Assembly: GCF_036226505.1 (NCBI RefSeq)
Contig: NZ_CP108484.1
Span: 4,960,001-5,024,000, forward strand
Reading direction: 5' to 3'
Length of the DNA: 64,000 nucleotides
Source: Kitasatospora sp. NBC_01246
GTDB taxonomy: Bacteria > Actinomycetota > Actinomycetes > Streptomycetales > Streptomycetaceae
Shown: piece by piece, positions 61,232-64,000 of the stretch
Position numbering within the stretch: the first letter of the stretch is position 1
Layout of the letters: each line of letters begins with the position of its first letter
Made by a program: the position numbers and the translations under genes
Notes under the pieces: generated by a model
Databases searched by the model: none
The model's input: only the letters and a program-made list of their open reading frames with translations
Told to the model about the DNA's origin: nothing

Positions 61232-61858
61232 ATGGCCGAACTGATCGCACCGACCACCCGTCTGCACGCCAACTGGCTTGAGGCGCACAAGGAATGGGGC
61301 CCGGGGAGCCATGAGGACGGCTTCGGGCTCACGCCGGGCGACGAGGTCGACTCCCCGGCCGGCTTCGCCGCCTGGATCTCCCGGCTGGCCGCCGAGGAGG
61401 CGCCGTCGCACCCGGCCGAGGCCGGGGCGCTGGCCTTCCGCTACCGCTGGATCGTGGAGGACGGCCGGGTCCTGGGCGGCATCGTCCTGCGGTACGGAGT
61501 GCACGGCTTCGTCCCGTACTTCGGCCACATCGGCTACGGCATCCGGCCCTCCGCCCGCCGCCGCGGACTGGCGGCGTGGGCGTTGGGCCGGATGCTCGAC
61601 GAAGCCCGCACGGTCGGCCTGGACCGCGTCCTGGTCGCCTGCGCGGTGGACAACATCGCCTCGGTCCGGACGATCGAGGGCCGGGGAGGTGTTCTCGAAA
61701 GCGTCCAGGACACCAAGTTCGGTGCCGTTCGCCGCTACTGGATCGGGCTCCAGGGTGACCCGGCGCCCGTCGCCCGGCCGTCGGCCGGGGTGTCGTCGCG
61801 GACGTCCGGTTCCTGTCGCCGGGCTCCTACTGCTGGACCCACTCGACCAGTTGGATGA
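61232..61858 (+). CDS. GNAT-family N-acetyltransferase
   Basis: 208 residues from ATG 61232. Acetyl-CoA loop GHIGYGIRPSARRRGLAAWAL (near residue 90, split here by family boundaries), then VLVACAVDNIASVRTIEGRGGVLES typical of GNATs acting on amino groups of small molecules or proteins. The last 30 residues (Ser/Arg/Pro) are non-family sequence and overlap the convergent VOC gene by 32 bases. Acceptor unknown; ribosome site weak. Confidence 0.82.
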   Translation: MAELIAPTTRLHANWLEAHKEWGPGSHEDGFGLTPGDEVDSPAGFAAWISRLAAEEAPSHPAEAGALAFRYRWIVEDGRVLGGIVLRYGVHGFVPYFGHIGYGIRPSARRRGLAAWALGRMLDEARTVGLDRVLVACAVDNIASVRTIEGRGGVLESVQDTKFGAVRRYWIGLQGDPAPVARPSAGVSSRTSGSCRRAPTAGPTRPVG

Positions 61859-62207
61859 CCACCCCGTTCGGGTCGGTGACCTGGAACAGCCGCTCGCCCC
61901 ACGGCTCGTCGCGCAGCGGCATGGTGATCTCCACGCCGGCGGCCCGCAGGCGGGCCTCCTCGGCCGCCACGTCCGCCACGGTGAACGCCAGGATCAGCCC
62001 GGCGGCGTGCTGGTCCCGGAAGCCCTCGGGCAGCACGTCGAGGCCGCGGCGCAGGTAGACGACGTTCATCCCGGAGTCCGGGCGCCCGAGCGAGGCGAAC
62101 CCGTCGGCCGCCATCTGCTCGGCGAACCCGAAGTGCTGCTGGAGGAAGGCGGCGGAGGCGGTGACGTCCTCGACGGTGAGTGAGACGGCGGCGCCCGTGA
62201 TCTGCAT
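61827..62207 (-). CDS. VOC-family (glyoxalase/bleomycin-resistance-like) protein
   Basis: 126 residues, two beta-alpha-beta-beta-beta modules (AAVSLTVEDVTASAAFLQQHFGF and LILAFTVADVAAEEARLRAAG) ending LFQVTDPNGVVIQLVEW. May bind a metal or a small ligand; the reaction is unknown. ATG 62207 with AAGGG ten bases upstream. Its promoter contains an AT-rich palindrome. Confidence 0.88.
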   Translation of the reverse strand: MQITGAAVSLTVEDVTASAAFLQQHFGFAEQMAADGFASLGRPDSGMNVVYLRRGLDVLPEGFRDQHAAGLILAFTVADVAAEEARLRAAGVEITMPLRDEPWGERLFQVTDPNGVVIQLVEWVQQ

Positions 62208-62236
62208 GGAGGAGTGCCCTTTCGTCGGCGGTTATC

Positions 62237-62265
62237 CCGTACGCAGTACACTATACATAGTACGG
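62237..62265 (-). promoter_or_regulatory. Operator and -10 of the VOC gene
   Basis: Outer arms CCGTAC (62237-62242) and GTACGG (62260-62265) with an inner ACTAT-AC-ATAGT (62250-62261). On the minus strand it contains TATAGT (62255-62250), a full -10 match. A dimeric repressor site over the promoter is likely. Confidence 0.6.
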
Positions 62266-62322
62266 AGAATTGCGCCAGGGGTCTGCGAGGGGGAGTGGGC
62301 GGGGAGCGCGCGGGATCGGGGC

Positions 62323-62353
62323 TTGTGTTGGAGTGAACTCCAACTCATACCGT
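62323..62353 (+). promoter_or_regulatory. MerR-type promoter with 19-bp spacer
   Basis: TTGTGT (62323-62328), a 19-base spacer and TACCGT (62348-62353). A perfect inverted repeat TTGGAGT-GA-ACTCCAA (62328-62343) fills the spacer. This long spacer with a GGAGT/ACTCC repeat is the hallmark of MerR-family activators. It lies 94 bp before the ATG of the CMD-family gene. No merR gene is in the window. Confidence 0.72.
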
Positions 62354-62446
62354 CGTCATGTCGGCCGGGGAGGACTCCTCCCGGGGCCGGAAGCCCGATC
62401 GCCCGTCCCTGATTGCGGCCGTCCCGACGGCAGAAACGGATCACCC

Positions 62447-62914
62447 ATGACGAACGCCACCGCCTCCACCATCGCCGCCGCCTCCACCATTGCCGCCGCC
62501 ACCGCGGCTGTCCGGCAGGAGCGCTTCGACCACGGCATGGGCGTCCTGGCCCGGATCGACGGCGAGAGCGGCCAGAAGGTCATCGAGGCGCTGGCGGACG
62601 TCTCGCCGGAACTCGGCCACCAGGTCGTCGCCTGGGCCTTCGGCGACATCTACGACCGCCCGGGCCTGGCGCCGCGCGACCGGCAGCTGGTGACCCTCGG
62701 CATGCTCACCGCGCTCGGCGGCTGCGAGCCCCAGCTGGAGGTGCACATCAACGCGGCCCTCAACGTCGGGCTCGGTCGGGAGGAGATCGTCGAGGCGCTG
62801 CTGCACTCGGCCGTCTACTGCGGGATGCCCCGCGCCCTCAACGCGACGTTCGTCGCCAAGAAGGTCTTCGGGGAGCGCGGCCTGCTGCCCGTCGCAGTGC
62901 CGGCCGAGGGCTGA
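62447..62914 (+). CDS. Carboxymuconolactone decarboxylase (CMD)-family protein
   Basis: 155 residues from ATG 62447. After a low-complexity start (repeat ASTIAAASTIAAA) comes the CMD fold: RFDHGMGVLARIDG, LAPRDRQLVTLGMLTALGG, and the signature EVHINAALNVGLGREEIVEALLHSAVYCGMPRALNA in two parts. The CxxC pair of AhpD-type peroxidase members is absent, so it is like the gamma-CMD (PcaC) branch; no protocatechuate genes are near, so the substrate is open. Likely induced through the MerR-type promoter. Confidence 0.85.
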   Translation: MTNATASTIAAASTIAAATAAVRQERFDHGMGVLARIDGESGQKVIEALADVSPELGHQVVAWAFGDIYDRPGLAPRDRQLVTLGMLTALGGCEPQLEVHINAALNVGLGREEIVEALLHSAVYCGMPRALNATFVAKKVFGERGLLPVAVPAEG

Positions 62915-62973
62915 CCCCGAGTGGGGTCGGGGGCCGGGGGCCGGGGGTCGGGGGGCGGGGGTGCGGTGGGGCT

Positions 62974-63177
62974 TCAGGAGTCGGAGGCGCCCGGGTCGGA
63001 GCGGCGGGACGACTTGGCGAAGGCCTTGAAGGCGGCGAGGAGCCCGTCACGGGCGACCCCCGCGAACAGTACGGCGACCCGCAGCGGGTAGTTCCGGGCG
63101 TACCGGGCCCGAACGGAGCGGACGGCACGCGGGGCCGCGGGGCCCTGGCGGGGCGTCGGGCGGTGGGGCTCGTTCAT
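62974..63177 (-). CDS. Small hypothetical protein
   Basis: 67 residues from ATG 63177. Basic, with one moderately hydrophobic stretch (LRVAVLFAGVARDGLLAAFKAFA). No family recognised and no good ribosome site. It lies on the same strand as the lipoprotein gene but after a strong terminator. May not be real. Confidence 0.4.
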   Translation of the reverse strand: MNEPHRPTPRQGPAAPRAVRSVRARYARNYPLRVAVLFAGVARDGLLAAFKAFAKSSRRSDPGASDS

Positions 63178-63251
63178 GAGGGGACGGTACCTTGGGGGGT
63201 CGGCGTGCGGCCGCGGCTGGCGGGGTTGGTGAAGTCGGTGGGGTCGGAGCG

Positions 63252-63300
63252 CGAGGTGCGGGCGCCGGGCCGGTGGGACCGGCCCGGCGCCCGCACCTCG
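63252..63300 (-). terminator. 22-bp perfect hairpin after the lipoprotein gene
   Basis: Arms 63252-63273 and 63279-63300 pair perfectly with a 5-base loop, right after the leftward stop at 63306. Confidence 0.9.
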
Positions 63301-63305
63301 CACCA

Positions 63306-63995
63306 CTACTTCCAGAAGATGGCACCCTTGCCCAGGCTGTAGGGCGCGCCCCAGTATTCGGCGCCCGAGACCTTGGTGGCCGCCGGGGCGAGGGCGACGG
63401 CGCAGCCCTGGGCGGTCTGGCCGTTGGTGAAGCCCTTCGGCAGCGAGGGGTTCGCGCACTTGGCGAAGCCGCCGATGATCATCAGTTCCTGGGCCTCGCT
63501 GCCGTCCGGCAGGAGGCCCTTGACGTGGTCCACGCTGGTGTAGGCCAGGTCGGTGGTGCCGGTGTTGGTGATCGAGTACCGCACGTAGTACGGGACGAGC
63601 CCCTTGGCCTTGTCGCCGAGCTTGAGCGCGGCCAGGTCCGCCGGGTCGCCGGCCTCGATCGCGGTGACCGACAGGGCGATGACGCCCTTGGTGCTGCCGG
63701 AGGTGAACTGCACCTGGGCGGGCTGGCCGATCTTGAAGGTCTGCCCGGGGGTGGCGTCGGTACCGCCGCCGGTCGCGGGAGCGGCTGCGGGTGCGCTGGT
63801 GGCGGCACCCGACGGGCTGGCCGCGGCCGGCGTGCTCGCGGAGGCGGCCGGGGTCGTCGGCGCGGCGGCCGGGGGCGGAGTGCTGCTCGCCGTGTCGGCC
63901 GCCGGGTCGTCGTTGCAGGCGGTGAGGGTCAGGGCGCCGACCGCTGCGAGACCGACGAGCGTCCACATGCGCTTGCGGGTGTGGATGCCGTTCAT
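63306..63995 (-). CDS. Putative lipoprotein, DUF4352-like
   Basis: 229 residues. Lipoprotein signal (TLVGLAAVGALTLTAC, lipobox LTAC), then about 50 Ala/Pro/Ser/Thr-rich linker residues, then a beta-sandwich-like domain of about 140 residues (FKIGQPAQVQFTSGSTKGVIALSV, VPYYVRYSITNTGTTDL, ISVDHV-type) similar to DUF4352/immunoglobulin-like surface domains. The start is five bases from the right edge, so the promoter is outside. Function unknown. Confidence 0.85.
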   Translation of the reverse strand: MNGIHTRKRMWTLVGLAAVGALTLTACNDDPAADTASSTPPPAAAPTTPAASASTPAAASPSGAATSAPAAAPATGGGTDATPGQTFKIGQPAQVQFTSGSTKGVIALSVTAIEAGDPADLAALKLGDKAKGLVPYYVRYSITNTGTTDLAYTSVDHVKGLLPDGSEAQELMIIGGFAKCANPSLPKGFTNGQTAQGCAVALAPAATKVSGAEYWGAPYSLGKGAIFWK

Positions 63996-64000
63996 AGGAG

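Overview
The window reads as chromosomal DNA of a high-GC, spore-forming-type actinomycete of the family Streptomycetaceae (Streptomyces or Kitasatospora). The evidence is the very GC-rich third codon positions, frequent GTG starts with 4-base GTGA/ATGA overlaps, DmdR1-type iron regulator, an SCO4402-family protein, a futalosine (not classical Men) menaquinone route and a complete 14-gene nuoA-N operon. The comparisons with S. coelicolor gene order are from memory, not from a search. No rRNA, tRNA, CRISPR array, integrase or intact insertion sequence was seen.

Layout. 1-5.3 kb: the end of a TPR protein (FxsT-like) that begins off the left edge, a 2-hydroxyacid dehydrogenase whose start lies in a long hairpin, then a leftward group (alpha/beta hydrolase, DUF4231/SLATT membrane protein, SIS protein). 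5.5-13.6 kb: dmdR1, a primase/polymerase-domain protein, an NsdA-like TPR regulator, a proline-rich membrane protein, a branched-chain-type substrate-binding lipoprotein, an SCO4402-family protein and purU. 13.6-16.7 kb: a zinc-finger anti-sigma/MDMPI fusion, an ECF sigma factor with a histidine-rich tail, and a HATPase protein. 17-25 kb: transport and regulation (GlxA/AraC regulator, two MFS carriers, GNAT, DUF4229, LacI regulator, DAACS carrier). 25-28 kb: a secreted DUF1906 protein with 45-residue repeats, and a cold-shock protein with a structured leader.

28-60.6 kb is the coherent core: respiratory quinone and electron-entry genes. mqnA and mqnC (futalosine pathway) flank a receptor-type Ser/Thr kinase. 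They are followed by a degenerate amidohydrolase-like protein, menG, an MFS relic, a geranylgeranyl-reductase-family flavoprotein, a secreted cyclophilin, an EamA exporter, nuoA-N (38.9-55.1 kb) behind a 520-bp AT-richer control region with a Rex-type operator, a long-chain polyprenyl diphosphate synthase, an orphan NarL-type regulator, and korAB (2-oxoglutarate:ferredoxin oxidoreductase). Thus the head-group enzymes, the side-chain synthase, the ring methylase, a probable menaquinone reductase and the main NADH:menaquinone oxidoreductase lie together.

60.7-64 kb: small accessory genes (LiaF-C-like protein, GNAT, VOC protein, CMD-family protein, a lipoprotein) with well-defined operators, including a MerR-type 19-bp-spacer promoter. 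Many gene ends carry long perfect hairpins without U-tracts, the usual terminator form in this group. I saw no clearly new multi-gene system. The most notable single observations are the DAACS carrier with Lys and Gln at sodium-site positions, the His-rich sigma factor tail, the apparent ATC start of the DUF1906 gene, the cspA leader with a true T-tailed hairpin, and several unexplained palindromic operators.
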